A stretch of DNA of 64,000 nt from Janthinobacterium sp. FW305-129 (GCF_020858115.1 NZ_JACYMM010000005.1:1-64000); one strand, 5' to 3'. Numbered from the stretch's first letter, positions 1 to 9,790 are shown. The notes: a model not told the origin generated them from the letters alone. Numbers and translations are program-made.

Positions 1-1572
1 CAGGGCGCCGACGATGACGGGCCGGTCGATATCGTTTTCCAGGAATTGCACCAGCACTTCCTGGCCGATGCGCGGCAAAAACTGGCTGCCCATGCCGCCG
101 CCGGCCGCGCGCTGCGCCACCCGCACCCAGCAGGTTGCGCCAGTCTCTTGCTGCCAGTGAAAGCGGATGCGCACCCGGCCCAGCTTGTCGCAGTAAATCT
201 CATCGGCGCCGCTGGCCACGTCATTGCCGTCGGCGCCGACGACGATGGCGCTCTGGCTGCCCAGGGCCGTCGGCGTGGCGTGCTGGCGCGCCTCGCCGTC
301 ATCGTGCGCCGGACGCCACGGAATCGCCGCACTGATCATGTCGATGCAGTTGGCGTAACCGCTGGCTTGCGCCTGGGCAATCGCGGCGGCGAAATCGGGA
401 AACCCTGCACCCCACGCTGCCACGGTTTCCTCCAGCAATTCCGGTATCGGGCCGAACAGTTCCGCCAGTCCTTGCCAAGCCGGCAGCGGCAGGTTGTTGA
501 CGCCGATGCTGGCCACGCGCAGCACGACATACTCGGGCGCGGCGCCGTCGGCTGGCTGCAACGGGCCTTGCGTCAGGCTAAAGCGCGTGCCGGCGCGCAG
601 GGTGCGCACGGTCGAACGGGCTTGCCACAGCTGGGCGCGCGCTTCGTGCGACTGCATCTGCAAGCGGGCGTAGCGCTGCGCCTGGGCGCCATTCGCATAC
701 CAGTACTGGCCCGGTGTGTCGTAGCTTTCCAGCACCGGCGCGTTCTTGCCGCCAAGAATCATATTCGTCGGTACGCTGGCGGCGACCGCCTTTTTCGCCT
801 TGTAATCGTAGCTGAGCACGCTACTCAGCCCCACCTGCAGGCTGCGCTGCGCGCGCAAGGCTTGCACGCTGTCACCCGGCTCGCCCACGCGCGCGCCATG
901 AAAGCGCAAGCCGCCGCCTTGCGCGCTGCTGGCGTCCTCGGGCGTGGCGCAAGCCTGGCTGCTATCGGCAAAAACGATCAGGGTCTGACCGTCAAACCGC
1001 CAGGCCAGCCCCTCTTCCGTCAGCAGGCGACGAATAAAATCGAAATCTGACTCACGGTACTGGCAACAATAGCTGCGTTCGCCCGCTTCCTGCATGAACG
1101 ACACGACCTCGTCGCTCCAGCGCCACAGTGCATGCGGCGCATACGCCTGCAAGACTTCGTCGACGATGGCCGTCACGCTCCGATCTTGCCAGACGCGGCT
1201 GTTTCGCGCCTGCGTCAGCAGCCACAGCCACGGCGTGATGCGCAGCCGGTAGCGCGCCAGTCCGCCATTGCTGCCCAGCATGGCGGCGGCGCTGATGTAG
1301 CCGGAAAAGGACGTGCGCGTGCCGTCGGCCAGGCTGACATGCAGGCTGGCAGGCTGGCCCAGCAGGGACGCCAGCGCGACATGGGCGCTGGTGGACAGGG
1401 CGATGATGTCGCGCGCGCCGACTTCCTGCAGCCGATCATCGCTGGCAAAGGCCTCGACCAGCAGGCCGCTGTCCTGGTCATCCTTGCCGATGGACAATGC
1501 ATACAGGCGTGTCGCGCCGTTGAAGGCGGCCAATGCGCTAACGATATCTTGTGTCAAAAGGATGCTCTTCAT
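1..1572 (-). CDS. vgrG: Type VI secretion tip protein VgrG (partial, runs off left edge)
   Basis: An open frame runs from ATG 1572 through base 1 without a stop, giving 524 residues with the C-terminus missing. The N-terminal part (about 1-380) reads as the gp27-like domain, including YCCQYRESDFDFIRRLL and EEGLAWRF near residues 160-185. Toward the window edge lies the gp5-like OB-fold: DKLGRVRIRFHWQ, then WVRVAQ, GSQFLPRIGQEVLVQF and ENDIDRPVIVGAL. These are hallmark VgrG segments. VgrG trimers cap the Hcp tube of the T6SS and carry effectors on the spike or on C-terminal extensions. Any effector domain or effector gene would lie beyond the left edge. The neighbour on the right, transaldolase, is divergent and unrelated. 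Confidence 0.93.
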   Translation of the reverse strand, partial: MKSILLTQDIVSALAAFNGATRLYALSIGKDDQDSGLLVEAFASDDRLQEVGARDIIALSTSAHVALASLLGQPASLHVSLADGTRTSFSGYISAAAMLGSNGGLARYRLRITPWLWLLTQARNSRVWQDRSVTAIVDEVLQAYAPHALWRWSDEVVSFMQEAGERSYCCQYRESDFDFIRRLLTEEGLAWRFDGQTLIVFADSSQACATPEDASSAQGGGLRFHGARVGEPGDSVQALRAQRSLQVGLSSVLSYDYKAKKAVAASVPTNMILGGKNAPVLESYDTPGQYWYANGAQAQRYARLQMQSHEARAQLWQARSTVRTLRAGTRFSLTQGPLQPADGAAPEYVVLRVASIGVNNLPLPAWQGLAELFGPIPELLEETVAAWGAGFPDFAAAIAQAQASGYANCIDMISAAIPWRPAHDDGEARQHATPTALGSQSAIVVGADGNDVASGADEIYCDKLGRVRIRFHWQQETGATCWVRVAQRAAGGGMGSQFLPRIGQEVLVQFLENDIDRPVIVGAL

Positions 1573-1765
1573 CTGAATGGTGGCATCGCATATTGCTTAT
1601 AAAAACAATGTGCAAAATAAACAAGTTCAGGCAATTATGCGCGAGTTCTTAAAAAAGCAAGATTCAATTGAACAAGTAATGCACAGACAAGACAATAGTG
1701 GGTCCCACCTGCGATGGATTCGGTACAATACTTCGGCAAGCCCCTTCACTCTTTCCCGTGCAGCC

Positions 1766-2701
1766 ATGAACCAACTCGAACAACTGAAGCAATTTACTAC
1801 CGTGGTGGCCGACACCGGCGACTTCCAATCGATCCAGGCCTACACGCCGCGCGACGCGACGACCAATCCTTCGCTGATCCTGAAGGCCGTGCAGAAGGAT
1901 GAATACAAGCCGCTGCTGGAAAAGGCCGTGCGCGACCATCCGAACGCCTCGACCGCCGAGATCATCGACCGCCTGCTGATCGCGTTTGGCGTGGAAATCC
2001 TGCAAACCATCCCCGGCCGCGTCTCCACCGAAGTCGATGCGCGCCTGTCGTTCGACACGGAAGGTACTGTCGCCAAGGGCCGCGACCTGATCGCCCTGTA
2101 TTCGAACGCCGGCATTGCCCGCGAACGCGTGCTGATCAAGATCGCCTCCACCTGGGAAGGCATCCGCGCCGCCGCCATCCTGGAAAAGGAAGGCATCCGC
2201 TGCAACATGACCCTGCTGTTCTCGCTGGCCCAGGCCATCGCCTGCGCCGAAGCGGGCGCGCAGCTGATTTCGCCCTTCGTCGGCCGCATCTACGACTGGT
2301 ACAAGAAATCGACGGGCATCGACTACGTGGGCGCGGAAGACCCGGGCGTGCAATCGGTTCGCCGCATCTACAATTACTACCGCAAGTTCGGCTACAAGAC
2401 CGAGGTGATGGGCGCGAGCTTCCGCAATACCTCGCAAATCCTCGAACTGGCCGGCTGCGACCTGCTCACCATCAGCCCCGACCTGCTGCAAAAGCTGGCC
2501 GACAGCGATGCGCCGGTGGAGCGCAAGCTGAGCGCCGAAGCGGCGCCATCGACCAACATCGTGCAAATGTCGCTGAACGAGGAAGCCTTCCGCTTCATGA
2601 TGAATGAAGACGCGATGGCGACGGAAAAACTGGCCGAAGGCATCCGCGCCTTCTGCGTCGATTCCGGCAAGCTGAAGCAGATGATCGCGGCGCTGCGTTA
2701 A
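1766..2701 (+). CDS. tal: Transaldolase
   Basis: This 311-residue protein is a transaldolase of the TalB subfamily, which moves a dihydroxyacetone unit between sugar phosphates in the non-oxidative pentose phosphate pathway in the cytosol. The N-terminus [20 protein letters not shown] carries the conserved Asp16. DATTNPSL follows at 30-37, and the Schiff-base lysine is Lys125 in [12 protein letters not shown]. Length fits the family (about 317 in E. coli). The frame is open upstream to 1577, but the family N-terminus matches ATG 1766. A weak promoter-like pair (TTGAAC 1668, GACAAT 1691) lies upstream. The gene appears to be a single unit followed by a strong terminator. Confidence 0.96.
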   Translation: MNQLEQLKQFTTVVADTGDFQSIQAYTPRDATTNPSLILKAVQKDEYKPLLEKAVRDHPNASTAEIIDRLLIAFGVEILQTIPGRVSTEVDARLSFDTEGTVAKGRDLIALYSNAGIARERVLIKIASTWEGIRAAAILEKEGIRCNMTLLFSLAQAIACAEAGAQLISPFVGRIYDWYKKSTGIDYVGAEDPGVQSVRRIYNYYRKFGYKTEVMGASFRNTSQILELAGCDLLTISPDLLQKLADSDAPVERKLSAEAAPSTNIVQMSLNEEAFRFMMNEDAMATEKLAEGIRAFCVDSGKLKQMIAALR

Positions 2702-2720
2702 TCGCCGGCTCTCCCCGCAG

Positions 2721-2757
2721 AAAAGCGGCGTCCGTGCAGTGCACGGCGCCGCTTTTT
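2721..2757 (+). terminator. Rho-independent terminator after tal
   Basis: The arms AAAAGCGGCG (2721-2730) and CGCCGCTTTT (2747-2756) form a stem whose middle is extended by CCGTGCA/TGCACGG, followed by a run of T. It starts about 20 bases after the tal stop codon and should end that transcript. Confidence 0.8.
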
Positions 2758-2819
2758 GCATGGCAGCGCCCTCGGGCGCAATGGCGCTACAATAAACGAC
2801 CGCCACCAGCCACCCACGC

Positions 2820-3902
2820 ATGTTGCTTAATTCGTCCGCCATCACCATCCGCCTGGGCCGCCGCGCCCGCGCCCGCATTGCCGACAACGGCTTGCGCGCG
2901 CTCGACGTCGCCATCGTGCCAGCCGCCGCGGGCGGACCGAAAGGCTTGATCCTGCACCAGCTCGACTGCTGGCTGTTCGGCGATTTTCTGGCGCAGGCGC
3001 CGCGTCCGCGCCACTTCGTCGGCGCCTCGATCGGCGCCTGGCGCATGGCCGCCGCCGTGTTCCCCGACCCGGTCGCCGCGCAGCGCCGCCTGGTGCGCGC
3101 ATACGTGGGCCAGCGCTATCCCGACAAGCCCGGGGCGGCGCACGTCAGCCGCACCTGCCGCGCCCTGCTCGACGCCGTGCTCGATGGTCAGGATGCGCAG
3201 CTGCTGCAGCATGCGCAGCACAGCCTGTCGGTACTGGCCGTGCGCGGCATCGGCGCGCTGGCGCAGCCGGGCAAGTGGCGCGACCGGCGCGGCTTCCTGC
3301 TGGCCGCCGCCGGCAATGCTGTGGCGCGCGCGCGTCTGGCCGCTTCGCTCGAACGCGCGGTATTCCATGCCGGGCCGGATGGCGCCAGCTGGCTGCGTTC
3401 GCGCTTCGACGCCTTTCATTCGCATTTCGTGCCGCTGGCGCAAGACAACCTGCGCGACGCCTTGCTGGCCTCCGGTTCCATCCCGCTGGTGCTCGATGCG
3501 GTGACGGACATCGCCGGCGCGCCACCCGGGCGCTACTGGGACGGCGGCCTGGTCGACTACCATCTGCACCTGCCCTACCAGCGCGAACCGGACCTGGTGC
3601 TGTACCCGCATTTTGCCGACCATATCGTGCCGGGCTGGCTGGACAAGGCCATGCCCTGGCGCCGCGCGCGCAGCGGCGATAGCGCATTCGACAACATGAT
3701 CCTCGTCTCGCCCTCGCCCGCCTTCGTGGCCAGCCTGCCGAACGGCAAACTGCCGGACCGGCGCGACTTCCCCCATTACGGGCAAGACCACGCGGCGCGC
3801 ATGCGCGACTGGCGCCGCGCCATCGCGGAAAGCGAGCGCATGGCGGCCGCCTTCGCCCGCTGGGCCGAGCAGCCGGACCTGCGCCAGGCGCTCGACCTGT
3901 AG
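2820..3902 (+). CDS. Patatin-like phospholipase family protein
   Basis: This 360-residue protein has the catalytic layout of patatin-like acyl hydrolases. The glycine-rich oxyanion loop is AAAGGPKG (about 35-42). The nucleophile elbow is GASIG with Ser70, and the dyad aspartate is Asp241 in WDGGLVDYH. Family members hydrolyse ester bonds of phospholipids or other lipids, and the real substrate cannot be read from sequence. No signal peptide is evident, so it is probably cytosolic or membrane-peripheral. ATG 2820 follows the tal terminator closely. It stands alone between tal and a chemoreceptor gene, and nothing ties it to either. Confidence 0.85.
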   Translation: MLLNSSAITIRLGRRARARIADNGLRALDVAIVPAAAGGPKGLILHQLDCWLFGDFLAQAPRPRHFVGASIGAWRMAAAVFPDPVAAQRRLVRAYVGQRYPDKPGAAHVSRTCRALLDAVLDGQDAQLLQHAQHSLSVLAVRGIGALAQPGKWRDRRGFLLAAAGNAVARARLAASLERAVFHAGPDGASWLRSRFDAFHSHFVPLAQDNLRDALLASGSIPLVLDAVTDIAGAPPGRYWDGGLVDYHLHLPYQREPDLVLYPHFADHIVPGWLDKAMPWRRARSGDSAFDNMILVSPSPAFVASLPNGKLPDRRDFPHYGQDHAARMRDWRRAIAESERMAAAFARWAEQPDLRQALDL

Positions 3903-4024
3903 CACGGGCGAGACTGCAACAGGCGCAAAAACAAGCGCGCTTTTCCCTCGCCTATTGGTCACTTATCAGTGCATACTATGTCGCACAGGCAACTTAAATC
4001 CCCTCTGCGACAGGAGTTACGACC

Positions 4025-5743
4025 ATGCACGCCCTCTCCCACCTCCGTATCGGCACGCGCCTCGCTGCAGGCTTCGCGCTGGTGCTGCTGCTGTCCGTGA
4101 TCTCTACCTCGTACGCGCTGTACAGCGCCAGCGTGAATGCCGAAGCGACGCGGCAAATGATGGAAAAGCCGCTGGCCAAGGAACGCCTCGTATCGGACTG
4201 GTACGTGTTGATTTACTCGGCCATCGCGCGCACTTCGATGATCGCCAGGAGCACGGATGAAACCCTGTCGAGCGTGTTTGCCGACACCATCGCCGACAGC
4301 ACCAAGCAGGGCGGCGAACTGCTGAAGCAAATCGAAACCCTGCTCGTCAGCGACGAGGAAAAGGCCATCTTCAAGGCGTCCATTGCCGAGCGCGTCAAAT
4401 ATCAGGATGCCAAGACCCTGGTGATGAATGCGCGCAAGAGCGGCAACGCGGCGCAGGCGGAAAGCACTTACCGCGACAGCTTCGCGCCTGCCGCCACCAA
4501 GTACCAGAACAACGTCAAGGCCCTGCTGTCGCAGCAGCGCCAGGCCATCGACGCCACGGCGCATGCGATCGAGGCGGCCAATGGACGCAGCTTTACGCTG
4601 CTGCTGACCTTGTGCGCGCTGGTGGTGGCGCTGGGCAGCGTCTGCGCCTGGCTGATCACGCGTTCGATCACGCAGCCGTTGAAGGCCGCCGTGAAAGTGG
4701 CTGAAACAGTCGCCAACGGCGACTTGCGCACGCATTTCGGCACGCCTGCCAGCGATGAAATCGGCGACCTGATGCGCGCGCTGCACGGCATGAACGAGGC
4801 GCTGCGCAAGGTGGTGTCGGAAGTACAGACGGGCACCAATGCGATTGCCACGGCATCGGGCGAAATCGCCGCCGGCAACCAGGATCTGTCGGCGCGCACG
4901 GAACAGCAGGCCAGTTCGCTGGAAGAGACGGCATCTTCGATGGAAGAATTGACCAGCACCGTGAAGCAGAATGCGGACAATGCGCGCCAGGCCAACCAGA
5001 TGGCGGTCGCCGCGTCCGGCGTGGCCGAACGGGGCGGCAGCATCGTCAGCCAGGTGGTCGACACCATGGGCGCCATCGATACGGCGTCGACGAAAATCGT
5101 CGACATCATCGGCGTCATCGACGGCATCGCCTTCCAGACGAATATCCTGGCCCTGAACGCGGCCGTCGAAGCGGCCAGGGCCGGCGAGCAGGGGCGCGGC
5201 TTTGCCGTCGTCGCCACGGAAGTGCGCAGCCTGGCGCAACGTTCTGCCGCCGCGGCGCGCGAAATCAAGACCCTGATCGGCGACTCGGTGGAGCAGGTCA
5301 ACAACGGCACGCGGCTGGTGCAGCAGGCCGGCAGCACCATGGGCGAAGTGGTCGACAGCGTGCGCCGCGTCACCGACATCATGGCCGAGATCACGGCCGC
5401 CAGCGCCGAGCAAAGCATGGGCATCGACCAGGTCAACCAGGCCATCGCGCAGATGGACCAGGTGACGCAGCAAAATGCGGCCCTGGTGGAAGAAGCGGCG
5501 GCGGCGGCCGAAAGCATGCAGGACCAGGCGGCGCGCCTGGCGCAGGTGGCGGCGGGCTTCCAGCTCGAACACATGGTCGCCGCGCCACCGGTACGCGCCG
5601 CGCGGCCGGCGGCTGCCCAGTTGGCCAAGCCGGCAGCCAGGAGCGCCACCGCCCGGCAGCCAGGCATCGCTGCCCGGAGCGCGCCTCCTGCGCGCAAACC
5701 CCAGGCGCACGTGGCTGGCGAGCAGGATTGGGAAGAGTTCTAA
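4025..5743 (+). CDS. Methyl-accepting chemotaxis protein
   Basis: This 572-residue chemoreceptor has a short cytoplasmic start, TM1 (about 12-33), a periplasmic four-helix-type sensor region (35-185), TM2 (about 189-211) and a HAMP segment starting [10 protein letters not shown] long signalling coiled coil follows, with the hairpin tip [20 protein letters not shown]. Such proteins sense ligands and control CheA. The C-terminus ends DWEEF after a flexible Ala/Pro/Arg-rich linker, resembling the xWxxF tether that docks CheR/CheB methylation enzymes. A good SD (CAGGAG) precedes ATG 4025. A weak FliA-like match (ACAA-N15-GCCTATTG, 3931-3957) lies upstream. The ligand is unknown. Confidence 0.95.
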   Translation: MHALSHLRIGTRLAAGFALVLLLSVISTSYALYSASVNAEATRQMMEKPLAKERLVSDWYVLIYSAIARTSMIARSTDETLSSVFADTIADSTKQGGELLKQIETLLVSDEEKAIFKASIAERVKYQDAKTLVMNARKSGNAAQAESTYRDSFAPAATKYQNNVKALLSQQRQAIDATAHAIEAANGRSFTLLLTLCALVVALGSVCAWLITRSITQPLKAAVKVAETVANGDLRTHFGTPASDEIGDLMRALHGMNEALRKVVSEVQTGTNAIATASGEIAAGNQDLSARTEQQASSLEETASSMEELTSTVKQNADNARQANQMAVAASGVAERGGSIVSQVVDTMGAIDTASTKIVDIIGVIDGIAFQTNILALNAAVEAARAGEQGRGFAVVATEVRSLAQRSAAAAREIKTLIGDSVEQVNNGTRLVQQAGSTMGEVVDSVRRVTDIMAEITAASAEQSMGIDQVNQAIAQMDQVTQQNAALVEEAAAAAESMQDQAARLAQVAAGFQLEHMVAAPPVRAARPAAAQLAKPAARSATARQPGIAARSAPPARKPQAHVAGEQDWEEF

Positions 5744-5771
5744 GGCTGGCGGCGCCGTCGGCTGAAAGGGT

Positions 5772-5800
5772 TTGACAGCGCCATGGCGCGCGAGGATACT
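5772..5800 (+). promoter_or_regulatory. Sigma70-type promoter for the TPR lipoprotein gene
   Basis: A perfect -35 hexamer TTGACA (5772-5777) is followed at 17 bases by GATACT (5795-5800), which matches TATAAT at four of six positions. It lies about 70 bases ahead of ATG 5874 and after the chemoreceptor stop, so it should drive the lipoprotein gene on its own. Confidence 0.65.
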
Positions 5801-5873
5801 TGCTTCAGGTGGCATGGCGCTCCACCGGCAGCAATACGTGTTGCGCCTGATATCGTTCTGCGGGAGCACGAAC

Positions 5874-7061
5874 ATGAAATGTATCAGCGGCATCAGCCAA
5901 CACCTGCGCCGGGGCTTCCTGCCCCCTTTGCTGCTGTGCGCAGCCCTTGCCGGCTGCGCCACGGCGCCCACCACTGCGCCGCCACCCGACCTTTTCAACG
6001 ATGCCAGCTTTGCCGCGCCGACCGTACCGGTCGACCCGCGGCAGGCGTTTGCCATGAGCGAGGCCATGCGCCACTACGTGCGTGTCGATATCGCGCGCGA
6101 GGCGCGCAGCAAGAATCCCCGCCGCGCCCTCGCCGATGCCCTGCGCAACAGGGCCGGGTTGCAGCTGGAATATGATGCCGCCATGACGCGCACGGCGGCG
6201 CAGGCGTTCGACGCGCGCAGCGGCAATTGCCTGTCGCTGGTGCTGATGACGGCCGCTCTGGCCAAGGAAATGGGACTCGACGTCCACTACCAGGCGGTCC
6301 TGGGAGAAGAAAGCTGGAGCCGCAGCGGCGGCATGTATTTCGTTGCCGGCCACGTCAATCTCGCACTGGAACGCCGTGCTGCCAGCAATACGGTCGGCTA
6401 TGACGCCGATGCCATCCTGCTCATCGACTTCCTGCCTGGCGAAGACCTCGCCGGCCAGCGCACGCTGCAAATCAGCGAGGCGACCATCCTCGCCATGTAC
6501 CTCAACAATCGCGCCGCCGAAACCATGGCCAGCGGCGAGCTCGATCAAGCCTACTGGTATGCCCGCGCCGCCATCCGGCAAGACCCCACGTTTGCGGGCG
6601 CCTTCAATACCCTGGGCATCATCCAGCTGCGCCACGGCGACATTGAGCCGGCCCGGCGCACGCTCGCTTACGCACTGGAACGCTCGCCATCGAATACCGT
6701 GCTGCTGTCCAACCTGGCGCAGGCACTCGACGGCCTGGGACGCGCGGACGAAGCGCAGCTGCTGCGGCGCAAATTGCTGGCCCTGCAGCCAGAGCCCCCC
6801 TTCCACTTCTTCAACCTGGGCCAGCGCGCCATGGAAACCGCCGACTACCAGGAAGCGGCACGCCTGTTCAAGCGCGAAATCGCGCGCGACCCCTACTACC
6901 ATGAATTCCATTTCTGGCTGGCGCAGGCGTATGCCCGCATGGGCCAGCTGGCGCAGGCGGGCAGGCAGCTGGAACTGGCGATGGACAACAGCACCACGCG
7001 CAGCGAACACGGGCTGTACGCGGCCAAGCTGCAACGGCTGCGCGGCGCCACCGCGCACTAG
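5874..7061 (+). CDS. Lipoprotein with transglutaminase-like domain and C-terminal TPRs
   Basis: This 395-residue protein starts with a lipoprotein signal ending in the lipobox LAGC (Cys28), so it should be membrane-anchored on the periplasmic side. The middle (about 85-200) contains SGNCLSLVLMTAALAKEMG followed by a His in GHVNLAL and a later Asp in LIDFLPG. This is the Cys-His-Asp order of transglutaminase-like cysteine hydrolases. The C-terminal 180 residues are tetratricopeptide repeats (for example AFNTLGIIQLRHGDIEPA and ALERSPSNTVLLSNLAQAL). The enzymatic activity and partner are unknown. GGGAG ahead of ATG 5874 sets the start; the open frame extends upstream but lacks a leader. Confidence 0.75.
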   Translation: MKCISGISQHLRRGFLPPLLLCAALAGCATAPTTAPPPDLFNDASFAAPTVPVDPRQAFAMSEAMRHYVRVDIAREARSKNPRRALADALRNRAGLQLEYDAAMTRTAAQAFDARSGNCLSLVLMTAALAKEMGLDVHYQAVLGEESWSRSGGMYFVAGHVNLALERRAASNTVGYDADAILLIDFLPGEDLAGQRTLQISEATILAMYLNNRAAETMASGELDQAYWYARAAIRQDPTFAGAFNTLGIIQLRHGDIEPARRTLAYALERSPSNTVLLSNLAQALDGLGRADEAQLLRRKLLALQPEPPFHFFNLGQRAMETADYQEAARLFKREIARDPYYHEFHFWLAQAYARMGQLAQAGRQLELAMDNSTTRSEHGLYAAKLQRLRGATAH

Positions 7062-7067
7062 GCAGCG

Positions 7068-8342
7068 TCAGTCTTCCAGGAACATCTGCTGCAGGTCATT
7101 CAGGAAGCACAATCCCCGTTCCGTCGGGCGGATGACCTGATGGTCGCGGTACAGCAAGCCTTTCGCTTCGGCCGCATTCAGCGGCTGCTCGATGGCGTTG
7201 AGGGCCACGCCTGTGCGCTCGGCGAACAGGTTCGGCGAAAAGCCCTGCGTCAGACGCAAGGTATTGAGCATGAACTCGAAGCCCATTTCCTCGCGCGCCA
7301 GTTCGCGCTCTTCCTGCACCGGGTTACCGGCCAGTACCGCGTCCATGTAGGCGCGCGGCTGCTTGTAGCGGGCCTGGCGCAGCACGCGGTGCGGGAACGA
7401 AATCTTCGAATGGGCGCCCGCGCCGATACCGATATAGTCGCCAAATTCCCAGTAGTTGCGGTTGTGCCTGGCCTGGCGGCCCGGCTGCGCATACGCCGAC
7501 ACTTCGTAGCGGCCGTAGCCGGCCTGCGCGGCGCGCGCGGCGACCATGTCGGCGATGTCGGCGCTCTCGTCGTCGTCCGGCAGCACGGGCGGATACTTGG
7601 CGAACAGGGTGTTCGGTTCGAGCGTCAGGTGGTACAGCGACAGGTGCGGCGGCGCGAACGACAGCGCCGTGTCCAGGTCCTGCCGCGCCTCGTCCAGCGT
7701 CTGCGTGGGCAGCGCGTACATCAGGTCGAGATTGAAATTGTCGAAATTGGCGTGCGCAATCTCCACCGCGCGGCGCGCTTCATTATCGTCGTGGATGCGC
7801 CCCAGCGCCTGCAGGTGGCGGCCATTGAAGCTCTGGATGCCGATCGACAGGCGGTTGATGCCGCTGGCCCGGTAAGACTTGAATTTTTCCGCTTCAAAGG
7901 TACCCGGGTTGGCTTCCATGGTGATTTCGCAATCGGGCTCCAGCGGCAGCAGGGTGCGCACGTCCGACATCAGCCGGTCCAGGCCCGCCGCCGACATCAG
8001 GCTGGGCGTGCCGCCGCCGATGAAAATCGTGTGGATCTTGCGGCCCCAGATCAGCGGCAGCGCCATTTCCAGGTCCAGCCGCAGGGCCGCCAGGTATTCG
8101 GCTTCCGGCAAGTCGCCGCGCACCTCGTGCGAGTTGAAGTCGCAATACGGGCATTTTTTCACGCACCACGGAAAATGGATGTACAGCGACAGCGGCGGCA
8201 GAGCCGTCAGGTTCAGCGCGCCGGGCTGCAGGTACTTCAGCGCTGCCCCGGCCGCGCCGGAAATGCCTTCCTGCGGCGCGGGCTTGGCTGCCCCCTTGGC
8301 GGCAGATTTGGCAACGGCGCCCACCAGTTTGATCGGGATCAT
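7068..8342 (-). CDS. hemW: HemW-like radical SAM protein (heme chaperone)
   Basis: This 424-residue protein carries the radical SAM cluster motif CxxxCxxC at Cys60, Cys64 and Cys67 in WCVKKCPYCDF, followed by GGGTPSL and IGIQSFN. This arrangement belongs to the HemW/HemN-like family. HemW has an Fe-S cluster and heme-binding role and is often annotated as oxygen-independent coproporphyrinogen oxidase, though it usually lacks that activity. About 45 Ala/Lys-rich residues precede the conserved start of the domain, which is longer than usual. Its ATG overlaps the rdgB stop (ATGA), implying translational coupling in rph-rdgB-hemW. It is convergent with the TPR lipoprotein gene, with only 6 bases between them. 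Confidence 0.93.
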   Translation of the reverse strand: MIPIKLVGAVAKSAAKGAAKPAPQEGISGAAGAALKYLQPGALNLTALPPLSLYIHFPWCVKKCPYCDFNSHEVRGDLPEAEYLAALRLDLEMALPLIWGRKIHTIFIGGGTPSLMSAAGLDRLMSDVRTLLPLEPDCEITMEANPGTFEAEKFKSYRASGINRLSIGIQSFNGRHLQALGRIHDDNEARRAVEIAHANFDNFNLDLMYALPTQTLDEARQDLDTALSFAPPHLSLYHLTLEPNTLFAKYPPVLPDDDESADIADMVAARAAQAGYGRYEVSAYAQPGRQARHNRNYWEFGDYIGIGAGAHSKISFPHRVLRQARYKQPRAYMDAVLAGNPVQEERELAREEMGFEFMLNTLRLTQGFSPNLFAERTGVALNAIEQPLNAAEAKGLLYRDHQVIRPTERGLCFLNDLQQMFLED

Positions 8343-8923
8343 CGCAGCTTTTCCACCAGCGCGCGCAGGGCCTGGCCACGGTGCGACAGCGCGTTCTTTT
8401 CATCGGAAGTCAGTTCGGCCGCGCACTTGCCCAGCGCGGGAATGAAGAAATGCGGGTCGTAGCCGAAGCCGCCGTTGCCGCGCGGCAAGGCGATCATCTC
8501 GCCGTTCCAGCGGCCGTCGGCGATCACGGGCTGCGGGTCGTCCGCATTGCGCACGTACACCAGCACGCAGTAATAGTACGCGGACTTGTCGGCATGCGCC
8601 TCCAGGTCGGCGATCAGTTTGGCGCTGTTGGCCGCGTCCGATTTCGGCTCGCCCGCATAGCGGGCCGAATACACGCCCGGCGCGCCGCCGAGCGCATTGA
8701 CGCACACACCGGAATCGTCGGCCAGCGCCGGCAGCCCCGTCAGGCGCGACGCGTGGCGCGCCTTTTGCAGGGCGTTTTCAACGAAGGTGTGGAATGGTTC
8801 GTCGCATTCCGGCACATCGTATTCGCCCTGGGCGTGGACGGAAAAACCGATGGTCGAGAGCAGCTCGTTGAATTCCTTGAGCTTGCCGGCGTTGTTGGAG
8901 GCGAGGATGAGGCGTTGGGTCAT
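8339..8923 (-). CDS. rdgB: RdgB/HAM1 non-canonical purine NTP pyrophosphatase
   Basis: This 194-residue protein matches RdgB, which hydrolyses dITP, XTP and ITP to monophosphates and keeps deaminated purines out of DNA and RNA. It begins MTQRLILASNNAGKLKEF, with the SxNxxK substrate loop. It contains PALADDSGVCVNALGGAPG with the metal-binding acidic pair, and ends with HRGQALRAL. ATG 8923 was chosen because the family N-terminus begins there; the open frame extends to 9007 without similarity. It is the middle gene of rph-rdgB-hemW and overlaps hemW by 4 bases. Confidence 0.96.
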   Translation of the reverse strand: MTQRLILASNNAGKLKEFNELLSTIGFSVHAQGEYDVPECDEPFHTFVENALQKARHASRLTGLPALADDSGVCVNALGGAPGVYSARYAGEPKSDAANSAKLIADLEAHADKSAYYYCVLVYVRNADDPQPVIADGRWNGEMIALPRGNGGFGYDPHFFIPALGKCAAELTSDEKNALSHRGQALRALVEKLR

Positions 8924-9061
8924 GTCAGTAGTCCGGTTGAAGTGCCGACATTGTAAACCTTTTGCGCCCCCCTCACCTCGCCCCGCCGCTGCCGCGGAAA
9001 GCGGCAAATGTGGGTTTTTTGCCCGGCACGGCGGGCAATCACATGTAAATCTGTGTAAAGA

Positions 9062-9790
9062 TTACATGCCGAGCGCTTGCTTTTGCAGGGCGATCAGGTC
9101 GGCGATGCCGCCCTGCGCCAGATCCAGCAGGCGGTTCATGCCGGCGCGGTCGAAGGCGGCGCCTTCGGCCGTGCCCTGCACTTCGATGAAGTGACCCGCC
9201 TCAGTCATCACCACGTTCATGTCCGTGTCGCAGCCGGAGTCTTCCACGTAGTCGAGGTCCAGCACCGGCATGCCCTGGTAGACGCCCACCGAGATGGCGG
9301 CGACGAAGCTTTTCACGGGAATGGCGGCAATCGCGCCGCGCGCCTGCAGCTGGGAAAACGCGTCATACGCGGCCACCATGGCGCCCGTGATCGAGGCCGT
9401 GCGCGTGCCGCCGTCGGCCTGGATCACGTCGCAATCGAGGTGCAAGGTGCGTTCGCCGAACGCCTGCAAATCGAAGGCGGCGCGCAGCGAGCGGCCGATC
9501 AGGCGCTGGATTTCCTGCGTGCGGCCCGACTGCTTGCCGCGCGCCGCCTCGCGGTCCATGCGCGTGTGCGTCGAGCGGGGCAGCATGCCGTACTCTGCCG
9601 TCAACCAGCCCTGGCCCTTGCCTTTCAGGAAACCCGGCACCTTGTCTTCGATGCTGGCGGTGCAGATGACCTTGGTGTCGCCGCACTCGATCAGCACCGA
9701 GCCTTCGGCATGCTTGGTGTACTGGCGGGTGATGCGGATGGCGCGCAGCGCGTCGACGGCGCGGCCGCTCGGGCGGGATTCGAATGTCAT
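9062..9790 (-). CDS. rph: Ribonuclease PH
   Basis: This 242-residue protein is RNase PH, a phosphate-dependent 3'-5' exoribonuclease that trims tRNA 3' ends. Visible family segments are [64 protein letters not shown] and a DLDYVEDS acidic patch. Length matches the family. ATG 9790 fits the conserved N-terminus; 46 further upstream codons in frame look non-coding. It leads the minus-strand group with rdgB and hemW and is divergent from yicC. Confidence 0.96.
   Translation of the reverse strand: MTFESRPSGRAVDALRAIRITRQYTKHAEGSVLIECGDTKVICTASIEDKVPGFLKGKGQGWLTAEYGMLPRSTHTRMDREAARGKQSGRTQEIQRLIGRSLRAAFDLQAFGERTLHLDCDVIQADGGTRTASITGAMVAAYDAFSQLQARGAIAAIPVKSFVAAISVGVYQGMPVLDLDYVEDSGCDTDMNVVMTEAGHFIEVQGTAEGAAFDRAGMNRLLDLAQGGIADLIALQKQALGM

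Noticed and set aside
46..1050. Plus-strand open frame of 334 codons at the left edge
   Set aside because: The minus strand encodes VgrG through this region with strong family motifs, so this frame is a shadow.
1664..3046. Minus-strand open frame of 460 codons over tal
   Set aside because: Tal is certain on the plus strand with its catalytic lysine, and the antisense product is featureless.
3959..6067. Minus-strand open frame of 702 codons over the chemoreceptor gene
   Set aside because: It is antisense to a clear MCP with known domains. Its product is His/Arg/Gly-rich with no domain.
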